A stretch of DNA of 64,000 nucleotides from Accumulibacter sp. (GTDB lineage Bacteria; Pseudomonadota; Gammaproteobacteria; Burkholderiales; Rhodocyclaceae). The stretch covers positions 1-64,000 of the forward strand of contig NZ_JAMTDQ010000090.1 in the NCBI RefSeq assembly GCF_023806635.1, written 5' to 3'. Positions 15,636 through 25,805 of this stretch are shown here, one piece after another; the stretch's first letter is position 1, and each line of letters starts with the position of its first letter. The position numbers and the translations under genes were made by a program. The notes beneath the pieces were generated by a model. It was not told the origin of the DNA. It made no database searches and was given only the letters and a program-made list of their open reading frames with translations.

Positions 15636-16629
15636 GCCATGCCAGCCCCGGAACTTCGTCTGCCGGAAGTCCATCGGCAGCCCGCGCAAGGCCGTGCCGG
15701 CGGCCGTCGTCGGCCCGGTGCGCCAGCAGAATCTCCTCGTAAACCGATGGATCGCGCTGCGTCACCACCTCACCGGGTCTGGGCAGCAACTGGTCCTGCA
15801 GGCGCGAGAGCCAGAAACGAAGGGCCGCGGCACGCAGGAGAATCGGCCACGCCGCCCGTTCGCCGGCAGTCAGCGGCCGCCGGCGATGATAGGCGGACAG
15901 CAGCAGCCGGCAGCGATCGACATCGATCCCGGTGCCGGCAGCGGTGCACCAATCGTTGGCCACCACCGCCAGGTCGAAAAGCAGGTCGTCGACACCGGCG
16001 AAATAGAAGTCGAGCAGACCGCTGACGCGATCACCGACGAAGAGGACGTTGTCGCGGAAGAGATCGGCATGGATGATGCCTCGCGGCAGGCCGCCGGGCC
16101 GCAAGGCCCGTTGCTGCCGCAGTTCGTCGGCCAACAGGGCGGCCGTGCCGGGACGCAGCCGCGGTGCGAGCTGCGCGGCGACGGCGGCACACCACTCCGC
16201 GCCGCGCGGGTGCGGCTGGCGCAGCGGGCACGATTGCGCCGCCAGGTGCAGTTCCGCCAGCGCCGCACCAGCCGCCGCGCACTGCTGCGGGTTCGGCGAT
16301 GCCTCGGAAGCACCGGCGAGACGACTGACGATCAGTGCCGGCCTGCCCGCAAGCTCGCCGAGATGGCTACCGCGCCGATCGGCGACCGGCGCCGGGCAGG
16401 GAATCCCGCGCGCCGCCAGATGAACCAGCAACTGCGTGTAGAACGGAAGCTGGGCATGCGGCACCTGCTCGAAGAGCGTCAGGACGTAATCGCCGCTCGT
16501 GGTGCCAAGGTAGAAGTTCGAGTTCTGGACGCCCTCGGCAATCCCGGTGAGGTCCCGCAGCGTTCCCAGAGAATGGTTCTCGAGCCAGGCAGACACCACA
16601 CTGGCGCTGAGTTCGGTGAACACCGACAT
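15628..16629 (-). CDS. thrB: homoserine kinase (ThrB, aminoglycoside phosphotransferase-like type)
   Basis: A 333-aa kinase of the APH/choline-kinase fold used by betaproteobacteria and pseudomonads in place of the GHMP-type ThrB; it makes O-phosphohomoserine for threonine synthesis. Motifs: MSVFTELS, GVQNSNFYL, catalytic GIIHADLFRDNVLF (HxDxxxxN), and metal-binding LLDFYFAGVDDLLFDLA. ATG at 16629; an upstream extension has no homology. DUF2782 precedes it by 52 bp and polA lies divergent, the standard layout in this group. Confidence 0.94.
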   Translation of the reverse strand: MSVFTELSASVVSAWLENHSLGTLRDLTGIAEGVQNSNFYLGTTSGDYVLTLFEQVPHAQLPFYTQLLVHLAARGIPCPAPVADRRGSHLGELAGRPALIVSRLAGASEASPNPQQCAAAGAALAELHLAAQSCPLRQPHPRGAEWCAAVAAQLAPRLRPGTAALLADELRQQRALRPGGLPRGIIHADLFRDNVLFVGDRVSGLLDFYFAGVDDLLFDLAVVANDWCTAAGTGIDVDRCRLLLSAYHRRRPLTAGERAAWPILLRAAALRFWLSRLQDQLLPRPGEVVTQRDPSVYEEILLAHRADDGRRHGLARAADGLPADEVPGLAWHE

Positions 16630-16681
16630 GGGCGCGGTCGATGTCGGGCGGGCAGCGGCGGGAAGGCTGGTGACCCGCCGC

Positions 16682-17023
16682 TCAGAAGGTGCCGATGGTC
16701 CACATCGGCACGCTGATCGGCGGACCGCCGATCGAATGCCGCGCAAAGTTCCCGTCGCCCTGGTGGTCGACCAGGATGTAGGGCACGCCATGCGCCGGCG
16801 TCACCCGGATCATGTAGAGCCTGCCACCGACCCGGTGTTCCTCGATCGTCTCGCCGTCACGCCTGACGATCGTCACTTCCGGCTCCATCGAAGCGTCGAC
16901 CGGGGCCATCTCCGGCGGTGGCGGCGGCACTGCCGGCAACGGCTGCAGATCGGGCGGAGTCTGGGCAAGCACTGGCGCCGTGGCAAGGACCAAAGTGGCC
17001 AGAAAGGCATGGGTGCGGCGCAT
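16682..17023 (-). CDS. DUF2782 periplasmic protein
   Basis: A 113-aa protein with a signal peptide (MRRTHAFLATLVLATAPVLA), then a Pro-rich stretch and the DUF2782 domain: VTIVRRDGETIEEHRVGGRL, YMIRVTPAHGVPYILVD. Function unknown. It is almost always found between polA and thrB in betaproteobacteria, as here. Start ATG at 17023. Confidence 0.9.
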   Translation of the reverse strand: MRRTHAFLATLVLATAPVLAQTPPDLQPLPAVPPPPPEMAPVDASMEPEVTIVRRDGETIEEHRVGGRLYMIRVTPAHGVPYILVDHQGDGNFARHSIGGPPISVPMWTIGTF

Positions 17024-17077
17024 CGGCGGTCTTCCGGATGATTGATCGGTTCGCCGACATGCTGCCGGCCAGCACCG

Positions 17078-17160
17078 ATTGTAGTACAGAATCACGCGCT
17101 GTCCGCGGCTGCCGGCAACCCGCGCAGGCGGCGCGGTCGACCGCCGAACTCTGCCATAAT
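17078..17160. promoter_or_regulatory. divergent promoter region of DUF2782-thrB and polA
   Basis: The 238-bp gap between the divergent starts holds possible -10 boxes: TACAAT on the minus strand (17083-17078) and CATAAT on the plus strand (17155-17160). No convincing -35 box accompanies either. No other gene is visible in the gap. Confidence 0.3.
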
Positions 17161-17261
17161 GCCGGGGATCCGTCGCGCCTGCGCTGGCGACGGCACGACG
17201 CGCGGCATGCCGCTCGCGCCAGCGGCCAGACCCGTTCACCTCCATTGCCCTGACCCCGCCC

Positions 17262-20006
17262 ATGCCCACCCTGCTGCTGGTCGACGGATCCTCCTATCTC
17301 TACCGGGCCTTCCACGCCCTGCCCGACCTGCGCACGACGCAGAGCGAGCCGACCGGCGCCATGCACGGCGTCCTCAACATGCTGCGGCGACTCGAAAGCG
17401 ACCATCAGGCGTCGGGAGTCGACTACAAGGCCTGCGTCTTCGACGCCAGGGGGCGCACCTTCCGCGACGACTGGTACGCCCCCTACAAGGCCAACCGGCC
17501 GCCGATGCCCGACGACCTCGTCCGCCAGATCGAGCCACTGTACGCCGCCATCGCCGCGCTCGGCTGGCCGCTGCTGGTCGTCGACGGGGTCGAGGCGGAC
17601 GACGTCATCGGCACTCTGGCGACGCAGGCAGCGGCGCAGGGCATGCAGGTGGTGGTGTCGACCGGCGACAAGGATCTGGCGCAACTGGTCGGCCCGCTGG
17701 TCCGGCTGGTCAACACGATGAGCAACGAAACCCTCGACGAGGCCGGCGTCGTCAGCCGCTTCGGCGTCCCCGCCGGGCGTATCGTCGACTACCTGGCGCT
17801 CGTCGGCGACGCGGTCGACAACGTCCCGGGCGTCGACAAGGTCGGGCCGAAGACGGCGGTCCGCTGGCTGCAGCAGTACGGCTCGCTCGACGGGGTGATC
17901 GCCGCCGCCAACGACATCGGCGGCGCCGTCGGCGACAACCTGCGGCGCGCGCTCGACTTCCTGCCGCTGGCACGCCGCCTGCTGACCGTGCGCTGCGACC
18001 TCGAGCTGCCGCTGGCGCTCGCCGAGCTGCAGCCGCGTGCCCTCGACCGCGAGCGACTGCTCGAGATCTTCCGGCACTACGAGATGCGCTCGTGGCTGCG
18101 CGAGGTGCAGGGCACGGCTGACGCCGCTGCAGCGCCGCCGGCAGCGGCGCCGCCCGCCGCCACGCCGGCGGCGGCCGACGGCGCGCACCGCGCCGCCTAC
18201 GAGACGATCCTCGACTGGCCGGCCTTCGAGCGCTGGCTGCAGAAGGTCGGCGACTGCGAACTCTGCGCGCTCGACACCGAGACCACCAGCCTCGACCCCT
18301 TCGCCGCCCGCCTCGTCGGCCTCTCGCTGGCCGTCGCGCCGGGCGAGGCGGCGTACCTGCCGCTCGCCCACCGCTACCCCGACGCGCCGTCGCAACTGCC
18401 GCAGGACGCCGTGCTGGCACGCCTGCAGCCGTGGCTCGAGGACCCCGCGCGGGCAAAGATCGGCCAGAACCTCAAGTACGACCAGCACGTCCTCGCCAAC
18501 CACGGCATCCGCCTCGCCGGCGTGCGGCACGACACCCTGCTGCAGTCCTACGTCCTCGAATCGGGTCGCGACGGCGTCCGCGGGCACGACCTCGGGCAGC
18601 TCGCCAGCCGCCACCTCGGGCTGCAGACGATTCCCTACGAAGCGCTGTGCGGCAAGGGCGCGAACCAGATCGGCTTCGAGCAGGTGGCGATCGACCAGGC
18701 GGCGGCCTACGCCGCCGAGGATGCCGACCTCTGCCTGCGCCTGCACCGGCAGCTGCATCCGCAGATCGCCGGCGACGGCGGCCTGCGGCGGATCTACGAC
18801 GAGATCGAGATGCCGGTGCGCGACGTCCTCTTCCGCATGGAGCGCACCGGCATCCTGATCGATGCCGGGCTGCTGACGCAGCAGAGCCACGAGATCGGCA
18901 GGCGCCTGCTCGAACTCGAGGAACGTGCGCATGCCGCCGCCGGGCAGCCGTTCAACCTCAATTCGCCGAAGCAGCTCGCCGAGATCCTGTTCGACCGCCT
19001 CGGGCTGCCGGTGAAGAAGAAGACCCCGTCGGGAACGCCATCGACCGACGAGGAGGTGCTCTCCGAACTCGCACTCGACTACCCGCTGCCGAAGATCCTG
19101 CTCGAGACGCGGCAGCTCGCCAAGCTCAAGGGCACCTACACCGACAAGCTGCCGAAGATGATCAACGCCACCACCGGCCGCGTGCACACCAGCTACGCGC
19201 AGGCGGTGGCGGTCACCGGCCGCCTCGCGTCGAGCGACCCAAACCTGCAGAACATCCCGGTGCGCACCGCCGAGGGCCGCCGCATCCGTGCCGCTTTCGT
19301 CGCCCCGCCCGGCAGCCACCTGCTCTCGGCCGACTACTCGCAGGTCGAGCTGCGCATCATGGCGCACCTGTCGCAGGACGCGCGGCTGCTCGCCGCCTTC
19401 GCCGCCGGCGAGGACGTGCACCGGGCGACGGCGAGCGAGATCTTCGGCGTCGCGGCGGCGGAAGTCGGTGCCGACCAGCGGCGTGTCGCCAAGGTGATCA
19501 ACTTCGGCCTGATCTACGGCATGAGCGCCTTCGGCCTGGCACGCCAGCTCGACCTCGAACGCGGCGCAGCGCAGTCGTACATCGATCGCTACTTTGCCCG
19601 TTACCCGGGCGTCGCCGCCTACATGGAAGAGACGCGCGCGGCGGCGAAACGCCAGGGCTACGTCGAGACCGTCTTCGGTCGCCGCCTGTGGCTGCCCGAG
19701 ATCCGCTCGAGCAACGTCGGCCGCCGCCAGGGTGCCGAACGCGCGGCGATCAACGCGCCGATGCAGGGCACCGCCGCCGACCTGATCAAGTCGGCGATGA
19801 TCGCCGTCCAGCGCTGGCTCGACGGCGAACGGCTGCGCACCCGGCTGTTGCTGCAGGTGCATGACGAACTCGTCCTCGAAGTGCCGGACGACGAACTGCC
19901 GCGCGTGCGCGGCGAGCTGCCGCGACTGATGAGCGAGGTCGCCAGCCTGCGCGTGCCGCTGGTCGTCGACATCGGTTTCGGCGGCAACTGGGACGAGGCA
20001 CATTGA
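17262..20006 (+). CDS. polA: DNA polymerase I
   Basis: A 914-aa PolA with all three domains. 5'-3' exonuclease (1-about 285: LLVDGSSYLYRAFHA, GVEADDVIGTLA, GDKDLAQLV). An Ala/Pro linker near 290-310 is followed by the 3'-5' proofreading domain (about 320-500), intact: LDTETTSLDPF and NLKYD. The polymerase domain follows: LASSDPNLQNIPVR, DYSQVELRIMAHLS, helix O RRVAKVINFGLIYGMS and QVHDELVLEV. Roles: Okazaki fragment maturation and repair. ATG at 17262. The high GC gives a 1086-codon open frame on the opposite strand, which is not a gene. Confidence 0.97.
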   Translation: MPTLLLVDGSSYLYRAFHALPDLRTTQSEPTGAMHGVLNMLRRLESDHQASGVDYKACVFDARGRTFRDDWYAPYKANRPPMPDDLVRQIEPLYAAIAALGWPLLVVDGVEADDVIGTLATQAAAQGMQVVVSTGDKDLAQLVGPLVRLVNTMSNETLDEAGVVSRFGVPAGRIVDYLALVGDAVDNVPGVDKVGPKTAVRWLQQYGSLDGVIAAANDIGGAVGDNLRRALDFLPLARRLLTVRCDLELPLALAELQPRALDRERLLEIFRHYEMRSWLREVQGTADAAAAPPAAAPPAATPAAADGAHRAAYETILDWPAFERWLQKVGDCELCALDTETTSLDPFAARLVGLSLAVAPGEAAYLPLAHRYPDAPSQLPQDAVLARLQPWLEDPARAKIGQNLKYDQHVLANHGIRLAGVRHDTLLQSYVLESGRDGVRGHDLGQLASRHLGLQTIPYEALCGKGANQIGFEQVAIDQAAAYAAEDADLCLRLHRQLHPQIAGDGGLRRIYDEIEMPVRDVLFRMERTGILIDAGLLTQQSHEIGRRLLELEERAHAAAGQPFNLNSPKQLAEILFDRLGLPVKKKTPSGTPSTDEEVLSELALDYPLPKILLETRQLAKLKGTYTDKLPKMINATTGRVHTSYAQAVAVTGRLASSDPNLQNIPVRTAEGRRIRAAFVAPPGSHLLSADYSQVELRIMAHLSQDARLLAAFAAGEDVHRATASEIFGVAAAEVGADQRRVAKVINFGLIYGMSAFGLARQLDLERGAAQSYIDRYFARYPGVAAYMEETRAAAKRQGYVETVFGRRLWLPEIRSSNVGRRQGAERAAINAPMQGTAADLIKSAMIAVQRWLDGERLRTRLLLQVHDELVLEVPDDELPRVRGELPRLMSEVASLRVPLVVDIGFGGNWDEAH

Positions 20007-20032
20007 GACCACGCGCAAGGGCGGTCCGCAAC

Positions 20033-20626
20033 ATGCGCCCCACGTGCCGCCAACCACCCGCGCAGCAACCGCCAGCCCCGCGGACAGCGCGCGCGCGCAG
20101 CCTGCTTCTGGCGGCACTGCTCGCCGGCGGACTCGCCGCCTGTGGCGGCGCGACGCGCAACGCCACCGTCTACCAGAGCGAGGATTTCGCCGCCGACGAG
20201 ACCTTCTCGCGCCTCTTCGACGCCAGCGCCGAAGCGACCTGCGAAGCCGCCCGGCGCGCGCTGCTCAGCCAGGGCTACCTGCTGACCGCCGTCAAGCCGG
20301 ATGCGGTCAGCGCCAGCAAGAACTTCCAGCCGCAGGCAGACGTGCACGTGCAGATCGTCTTCAACGTCGTGTGCACCAGCGAGGCCGGCCACGAAGAGCT
20401 GGCGACAGCCTACGTCAGCGCCATCGAGGACCGCTACACGCTGAAGAAGAACCCGAACTCGGCCAGCGTCGGCGTTGCCGCCATCGGCTCGTTGTCGATC
20501 CCGCTCGGCGCGAACGAGGATTCGCTGGTCAAGGTCGCCAGCGAGACGATTCCCGCCGGACCGTTCTACGACCGCTTCTTCGCCCTGATGCACCGCAACC
20601 TGGCGCAGCAGGCAGGTGGGCGCTGA
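20033..20626 (+). CDS. DUF2242 putative outer-membrane lipoprotein
   Basis: A 197-aa protein from ATG 20033. Basic N-terminus, then a hydrophobic signal LLLAALLAGGLAAC with a lipobox, so the mature N-terminus is a lipidated Cys (about residue 37). The DUF2242 domain follows (QSEDFAADETFSRLFDASAE, SASKNFQPQADVHVQIVFNV). Function unknown. A TTG at 20003 overlapping the polA stop would add 10 residues and is possible but not needed. Cotranscription with polA is likely (26-bp gap). Confidence 0.8.
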   Translation: MRPTCRQPPAQQPPAPRTARARSLLLAALLAGGLAACGGATRNATVYQSEDFAADETFSRLFDASAEATCEAARRALLSQGYLLTAVKPDAVSASKNFQPQADVHVQIVFNVVCTSEAGHEELATAYVSAIEDRYTLKKNPNSASVGVAAIGSLSIPLGANEDSLVKVASETIPAGPFYDRFFALMHRNLAQQAGGR

Positions 20627-20758
20627 GCGGCACCGGCATCGCCCGCCGGCAAGCGGGCCCCTGGCTCGGGCGGGCGCCCGGCGTAACCGCCGCGTGAGCG
20701 GATGCGTGCCACCCTGCCGCGGTATTGCCTGCCCGGAGAGCCGCGAGTCGGTGGCGTG

Positions 20759-21085
20759 ATGAGCCCTTACCAGAAAAGCGAGATCCCGGCCCGCTACGAG
20801 ACGCTGATGGTCCTCCACCATCTGGGGCGGGGCGAACCGTTCATGATGCTGCCGGGAGACGAAGACGGCTACGGCACCCGCTGGACCCTCGGCGGGCAGC
20901 AGGTGCAGCCGGCGATCGCGCAGTTCCTGATGCGGCATTCCTTCGTCAGGGATGCCGGGCTGACCGAGTTCGGCGCCCACCAACTGCGCCTGACGCCGTC
21001 GGGGCGCAGCTTCCACGACAAGGGCCGGCAGTGGTGGGACGGGCTCGGCTTCTACGACAAGCTGAAGGTCATCGTTCTCGGCTGA
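20759..21085 (+). CDS. conserved small protein of unknown function
   Basis: A 108-aa soluble protein from ATG 20759 (MSPYQKSEIPARYETLMVL); an ATG at 20702 would add 19 residues but lacks a clear ribosome site. Sequence shows a helix-rich N-terminal half, RWTLGGQQVQPAIAQFLM, and LTPSGRSFHDKGRQWWDGL, which looks like a winged-helix wing (the 'LT..G' pattern) but is not enough to claim DNA binding. No neighbour suggests a role. It ends before a strong hairpin shared with ahpF. Confidence 0.6.
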   Translation: MSPYQKSEIPARYETLMVLHHLGRGEPFMMLPGDEDGYGTRWTLGGQQVQPAIAQFLMRHSFVRDAGLTEFGAHQLRLTPSGRSFHDKGRQWWDGLGFYDKLKVIVLG

Positions 21086-21126
21086 ACGCGCCCGCCGCCC
21101 GGCGGCCGGCCGCCAGGTGCAGGGGC

Positions 21127-21168
21127 GCCCCGCTCGTGGCCGGCACGCGCGCCGGCCACGAGCGGGGC
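21127..21168. terminator. 18-bp perfect hairpin between convergent genes
   Basis: Arms 21127-21144 and 21151-21168 pair over 18 bp without mismatch (GCCCCGCTCGTGGCCGGC) around the loop ACGCGC. It fills the gap between the gene ending at 21085 and ahpF ending at 21170, so it can stop transcription from both sides. There is no T-tract, so it may act by RNA protection as well. Confidence 0.75.
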
Positions 21169-21169
21169 A

Positions 21170-22729
21170 TCAGGAGACCGAGCTGCGGATCAGGTGATCG
21201 AAGGCGCTCAGTGCGGCTTTCGAACCTTCGCCCATGGCGATGACGATCTGCTTGTAGGGCACGGTCGTCACGTCGCCGGCGGCAAAGACGCCGGGCAGCG
21301 AGGTCTGCGTGCGCGCGTCGATCTCGATCTCGCCGTGCCGCGAGAGCGCCAGCGTGCCCTTCAGCCAGTCACTGTTCGGCAGCAGGCCGATCTGCACGAA
21401 GACGCCCTCGAGGTCGATGCGCAGCGACTCGCCGCTGGCGCGATCGGTGTAGATGAGGCCATTCACCTTCTGCCCGTCGCCGCTGACCTCGGTGGTCAGC
21501 GCCTGCGTGATCACCTTGACGTTCGGCAGGCTGAACAGCTTCTTCTGCAGCACCGCGTCGGCGCGCAGGCTGGCTTCGAACTCGAGCAGCGTGACATGGC
21601 CGACGACGCCGGCGAGGTCGATCGCCGCCTCGACACCCGAGTTGCCGCCACCGATGACGGCCACCCGCTTGCCCTTGAACAGCGGGCCGTCACAGTGCGG
21701 GCAATAGGCGACGCCATGGCCACGGTACTGCTTCTCGCCGGGGACGTTCATCTCGCGCCAGCGGGCGCCGGTGGCGATGATCACCGTCCGGCTGCGCAGG
21801 CTGGCGCCACTGGCCAGGCGCACCTCGGCGAGGCCGTCGTCGCCGGCGGCGACCAGTGCCTCGGCACGCTGCAGGTTCATGATGTCGACCTCGTACTCGC
21901 GCACGTGCTGCTCGAGGCCGGCAGCGAGCTTCGGGCCGTCGGTCTCCTTGACCGAGATGAAGTTCTCGATCGCCAGCGTATCGAGCACCTGGCCGCCGAA
22001 CCGCTCGCTGACGACGCCGGTGCGCACGCCCTTGCGCGCGGCGTAGATCGCCGCCGCGGCGCCCGCCGGGCCGCCGCCGACGATGAGGACGTCGAAGGGT
22101 GCCCGCGCCGAGACCTTCTCCGCCTCGCGCTGCACGGCACCGACGTCGATCCGGCCGACGATCTCCTCGAGCGTCATCCGCCCCTGGCCAAAGTGCTCGC
22201 CGTTGAGCAGGACGGTGGGCACGCCCATGATCTGCCGCTCGCTGACTTCCGACTGGAACAGTGCGCCGTCGATCATCTGGTGGCTGATGCCCGGGTTGAT
22301 CACCGCCATCAGGTTGAGCGCCTGCACGACGTCGGGACAGTTGTGGCAGGAGAGCGAGATGAAGGTCTCGAAGTGGAAGCGGCCGGGGATCGCGCGGATC
22401 TCGTCGAGCACGCTCGCCTCGGCCTTCGGCGGATGGCCGCCGGTCTGCAGCAGGGCGAGGATCAGCGAGGTGAACTCGTGCCCCATCGGGATGCCGGCAA
22501 AGCTGATGCGCGCCGCCTCGCCGACCCGGGCGACGGCGAACGACGGCCGGCGCACGGCATCGCCGTCCTGGCGGACGCTGACCTTCGCCGACAGCTCGGC
22601 GATTTCCTGTACCAGCGCGAGCATCTCGCGCGCCTGGTCACTGTCGTCGAGCGACGTGACGAGTTCGATCGGCTGCTGGATCTTCTCCAGGTAGGCGCGC
22701 AGTTGATTCCTGATGTTGGCGTCGAGCAT
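21170..22729 (-). CDS. ahpF: alkyl hydroperoxide reductase subunit F
   Basis: A 519-aa flavoprotein disulfide reductase that uses NAD(P)H to re-reduce AhpC. N-terminal double thioredoxin-like domain with redox pair C128-x-x-C131 (SCHNCPD), then the thioredoxin-reductase-like part: FAD motif [19 protein letters not shown], active pair [13 protein letters not shown] motif [16 protein letters not shown] and the closing [15 protein letters not shown]. Full family length. Start ATG at 22729 ([17 protein letters not shown]). It follows ahpC by 125 bp with a stem-loop in the gap. Confidence 0.97.
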   Translation of the reverse strand: MLDANIRNQLRAYLEKIQQPIELVTSLDDSDQAREMLALVQEIAELSAKVSVRQDGDAVRRPSFAVARVGEAARISFAGIPMGHEFTSLILALLQTGGHPPKAEASVLDEIRAIPGRFHFETFISLSCHNCPDVVQALNLMAVINPGISHQMIDGALFQSEVSERQIMGVPTVLLNGEHFGQGRMTLEEIVGRIDVGAVQREAEKVSARAPFDVLIVGGGPAGAAAAIYAARKGVRTGVVSERFGGQVLDTLAIENFISVKETDGPKLAAGLEQHVREYEVDIMNLQRAEALVAAGDDGLAEVRLASGASLRSRTVIIATGARWREMNVPGEKQYRGHGVAYCPHCDGPLFKGKRVAVIGGGNSGVEAAIDLAGVVGHVTLLEFEASLRADAVLQKKLFSLPNVKVITQALTTEVSGDGQKVNGLIYTDRASGESLRIDLEGVFVQIGLLPNSDWLKGTLALSRHGEIEIDARTQTSLPGVFAAGDVTTVPYKQIVIAMGEGSKAALSAFDHLIRSSVS

Positions 22730-22761
22730 GACTGTTTCTCCATTGACGAGTGGCATTGAAA

Positions 22762-22792
22762 AGGGGCCGCCAAGCTGTGCTTCGCGGCCCCT
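22762..22792 (-). promoter_or_regulatory. stem-loop in the ahpC-ahpF gap
   Basis: AGGGGCCGC (22762-22770) pairs with GCGGCCCCT (22784-22792) around a 13-nt loop. Such intercistronic hairpins commonly reduce read-through or protect the upstream mRNA, which would give more AhpC than AhpF. The effect is inferred. Confidence 0.5.
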
Positions 22793-22854
22793 GTGCATTG
22801 GCACCCGCGGCGGCTGCCGGACTGCACGCCCGGCAGCGGCGCGTGCAGCGGCGC

Positions 22855-23418
22855 TCAGATCTTGCCGACGAGATCCAGCGACGGTGCCAGGGTGGCCTCA
22901 CCCGGAGTCCACTTGGCCGGGCAGACCTCACCCGGGTGGCTGGCGACGTATTGCGCGGCTTGCACCTTGCGCAGCAGTTCCTTGGCGTCGCGGCCGATGC
23001 CGAGGTCGTGGATTTCGCAGACCTTGATGACGCCCTCCGGATTGACGACGAAGGTGCCGCGCAGCGCCAGGCCCTCGGTCTCGATCATGACGTCGAAGTT
23101 GCGCGTGATGTTGCCGGTCGGGTCGCCGATCATCGGATAGCGGATCTTCTTGATCGTCTCCGACGCATCGGCCCACGCCTTGTGCGTGAAGTGGGTGTCG
23201 GTCGACACGGCATAGACTTCGACGCCGATCTTCTGGAAGGCATCGTACTCATCGGCCAGGTCGCCGAGTTCGGTCGGGCAGACGAAGGTGAAGTCGGCCG
23301 GGTAGAAAACGACGACGGACCACTTGCCCTTCAGGTCGGCATCGGAAACGGGGACGAACTTGCCATTGTGAAAAGCGGTGGCTTTGAACGGCTTGATTTC
23401 GGTGTTGATCAAGGACAT
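22855..23418 (-). CDS. ahpC: alkyl hydroperoxide reductase subunit C (2-Cys peroxiredoxin)
   Basis: A 187-aa typical 2-Cys peroxiredoxin reducing H2O2, organic peroxides and peroxynitrite. Peroxidatic C47 in [11 protein letters not shown], resolving C166 in GEVCPAKW. It has the GDPTG part of the sensitive-type loops. ATG at 23418 with a strong GAAGGAG ribosome site 7 nt ahead. Electron donor is the AhpF encoded downstream. Confidence 0.98.
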   Translation of the reverse strand: MSLINTEIKPFKATAFHNGKFVPVSDADLKGKWSVVVFYPADFTFVCPTELGDLADEYDAFQKIGVEVYAVSTDTHFTHKAWADASETIKKIRYPMIGDPTGNITRNFDVMIETEGLALRGTFVVNPEGVIKVCEIHDLGIGRDAKELLRKVQAAQYVASHPGEVCPAKWTPGEATLAPSLDLVGKI

Positions 23419-23465
23419 CGTGAGTTCTCCTTCGAGTTCGGTGGATGAAAAGAAGCGACGGACGA

Positions 23466-23495
23466 ATCGTAGTGCAGGCGGCGGATTGGTTCCAA
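23466..23495 (-). promoter_or_regulatory. putative ahpC promoter
   Basis: On the minus strand TTGGAA (23495-23490), 18-bp spacer, TACGAT (23471-23466), about 45 bp before ahpC. The -35 lies within ATTGG-TT-CCAAT, a short inverted repeat. No clear OxyR pattern is seen. Confidence 0.4.
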
Positions 23496-23865
23496 TTGAT
23501 TCTGGTAATTTCTGCCATAGCCCGGCGCTATCCGGCGCGACCGCGGGCGACGGCGGATCCCGGCGCAAGGAGCAATGGCGGCGGGATCGCGCCTGCGGGA
23601 CGGACGCGGATTGACGGCCGACGACCATTTCGCCGATACTCGGGGCTCTGCCGATGAGCACGAACCCCCCCGCTCGGCAAGGTGATCGCCCGGTCATTCC
23701 GGCGCGCCACTTGGCGGTTGACCGGGCCCGGTCCGGGCAGTGGCGCGGCACGCAGCCGTTCGACGCAGGCAACCTTGTTTCAGGATCCGGACCGGTGAAT
23801 CCCCCTTTCCCTGCACCACCCCTCCCGGCAGGCCTGCCGGCGAACACCATGGCGGAGCCCTGGCG
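23496..23865. other. gene-free stretch upstream of ahpC
   Basis: About 370 bp between the ahpC promoter and the next gene's start. No ORF with coding character on either strand, no RNA gene recognised. It presumably holds control sites for the two divergent genes. Confidence 0.5.
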
Positions 23866-24723
23866 ATGAGCATGGTCGACGTCATCGATGGCGCCAGCTT
23901 TCCACGGCTCGAGCCGATCGCCTGCCCGCTCTGCGGCCAATCGAACCCGGCGCGCGTCATCCCCGCCCGCTTCGGCATGCTGACGTCGGTGGCCGAGTGC
24001 GCTCCCTGCCGCCTCGCGTACCAGACGCCGCGGCCATCCGAAGAAGCTTCGCGCGCCTACATGAACTGGCGCTGGTCCTCCGGCGACAGCTACGTGACCG
24101 ATTCGGAGAACAAGCGCCGCGCCGCGCGCGCCAAACTGGAGCACGTGCAGGAAGTGCGCCCGCTGCCTGGCCGGCTGCTCGACTTCGGCGCCGGTTCCGG
24201 CGCCTTCGTCCGCGCCAGCCTCGATGCCGGCTGGCAGGCCATCGGCGTCGAACAGAGCGAAGCGGCGATCGCCCGCGCGCGCGAGTACTACGGCGTTGAA
24301 CTGCAGGCGACGCTGCCCGACGAGGAGTTCGACGTGATCACCATGTGGGACGTCGTCGAGCACCTGCGCGACCCACTCAGCGTGTTGCGGCTGCTGCACG
24401 ACCGCCTGCGCCGGGAAGGCGTGCTGCTGCTGGAAACCGGCAATTACGAGAACTGGCGCCGGATCCTCGAAGGGGAGCGCTGGAGCCTCTATCTCCTCGA
24501 CCACCACTTCTACTTCTCGCCGCACAGCCTGGAGACGGTCGTCACGCGTGCCGGCTTCTCGGCCTTCCGGGTACTCGACGTCGACCACTCGGCGCCCTCG
24601 CTGCGCCGCACGCTGACGCGGCCACGCTGGAGCCTGCGTGCCTGGCAGACCTACCTCGCATCGAAGCGCGCCTGGCCCGAGCACGGCGACATCAACGTCA
24701 TGGTCGCCGCCGCCACCGCCTGA
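23866..24723 (+). CDS. class I SAM-dependent methyltransferase with N-terminal zinc ribbon
   Basis: A 285-aa protein. The N-terminus has CPLCG...CAPC (about 19-46), a likely zinc-binding four-Cys ribbon as in sugar C-methyltransferases and similar enzymes. Then comes the Methyltransf_23-type domain: [51 protein letters not shown] and [17 protein letters not shown] at 23866 with a GGAG box 8 nt ahead; the longer frame upstream is discarded because the ribbon begins directly after this Met. Next gene is a pyruvyl-transferase-family protein; the pair may decorate a surface glycan (inference). Confidence 0.82.
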   Translation: MSMVDVIDGASFPRLEPIACPLCGQSNPARVIPARFGMLTSVAECAPCRLAYQTPRPSEEASRAYMNWRWSSGDSYVTDSENKRRAARAKLEHVQEVRPLPGRLLDFGAGSGAFVRASLDAGWQAIGVEQSEAAIARAREYYGVELQATLPDEEFDVITMWDVVEHLRDPLSVLRLLHDRLRREGVLLLETGNYENWRRILEGERWSLYLLDHHFYFSPHSLETVVTRAGFSAFRVLDVDHSAPSLRRTLTRPRWSLRAWQTYLASKRAWPEHGDINVMVAAATA

Positions 24724-24797
24724 GCGGGCCGCGGGCGGGCAGCGGCCGCAGCCCGCCGGGCGAGCGGTGACCAACCCAGAGGGCGGGAGAGGGACTC

Positions 24798-25598
24798 TTG
24801 AAGCCGATCAGACTCTACTGGTGGCAGGGCGAAGGCCGCGATGACCCGACGCGGCAGAATTTTGGCGACTACCTGTCGCCGTTGATCGTCGGCATGGTGT
24901 CGGGACGACCCGTGGTGCACGCCCCGGTCGCCAGCGCCGACCTGCTCGCCATCGGCACGATCCTGAAACGGGAACGGCAGGCCCGCCGACTCCTGCTGCC
25001 GCGCCGCCTGCACATCTGGGGCAGCGGGGCCGGCGACGCCAGCGAACGATTCTCTGGCCGCCACCACTATCACGCCGTCCGCGGCCGCCACACGCTGGCG
25101 GCAATCGCCGGCGGCGGCCAGGGTGCCGCGCTCGGCGACCCGGGACTCCTCGTCGGCCACTACTGGAGCGGCCGGCCGCGGCCGCCGAAGCGGCACGCGC
25201 TCGGCGTCATCCCGCACTTCGTCGACCAGGACAGCGCCGCCGTCGCCGCGCTGCTGCGCATCCCCGGCGCGCGGCTGATCAACGTCTTCGCGCCGATCGA
25301 CGACATCCTGCACGAGGTGCTCTCCAGCGCACAGGTGCTGTCATCGAGCCTGCACGGACTGATCATCAGCGACGCGCTCGAGGTCCCGAATCGCCGCATG
25401 ATCATCTCCGAAAACATCCGCTCGAGCCTGAAGTTCGCCGACTACTACTCGGCCTTCGGCCTCGCCGAGCCGACCCCGCTCGACGCGCGGCTGCTGCGCG
25501 GCAACGAAAGCCCCGAGCGCCTCGTCGGCGACTATCGCCGACCCGACGTCGACAGCCGTTGCGCCGACCTGCTGCGCTCGTTTCCGGACGTCGTCTGA
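24798..25598 (+). CDS. polysaccharide pyruvyl transferase family protein
   Basis: A 266-aa protein of the CsaB/pyruvyl-transferase family, which transfers pyruvate from PEP to a sugar as a ketal in exopolysaccharides. Recognised by LYWWQGEG...[18 protein letters not shown], the central [11 protein letters not shown] and the typical [16 protein letters not shown] near residue 190. Start codon TTG at 24798 with GGGAGAGGG ahead. It lies 74 bp after the methyltransferase. No glycosyltransferases are near, so the target sugar is unknown. Confidence 0.82.
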   Translation: MKPIRLYWWQGEGRDDPTRQNFGDYLSPLIVGMVSGRPVVHAPVASADLLAIGTILKRERQARRLLLPRRLHIWGSGAGDASERFSGRHHYHAVRGRHTLAAIAGGGQGAALGDPGLLVGHYWSGRPRPPKRHALGVIPHFVDQDSAAVAALLRIPGARLINVFAPIDDILHEVLSSAQVLSSSLHGLIISDALEVPNRRMIISENIRSSLKFADYYSAFGLAEPTPLDARLLRGNESPERLVGDYRRPDVDSRCADLLRSFPDVV

Positions 25599-25805
25599 GC
25601 GGTCGTCACGAAATCGTCGCGAGCAGGCCGGGAGGCAAGGCGCGAGCGAACGACGAGGCCTGACGGTCGTTCGTTCTCAAAGCCCGGCCGCTCCATTTCC
25701 CGCAAGTCCCGGGGCACCAAACCGCGGTTGCCGGCGGAGTGCACCGATCGCCCCGACCTGCCGTACCATCGTGTGCTGACAGACAGTGCTCGGCAGGAGA
25801 CCCGC

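Noticed and set aside
16857-20117. 1086-codon open frame opposite polA
   Set aside because: High-GC shadow of polA; sequence is Arg/Gly/Val-rich without any domain, and polA on the other strand is certain.
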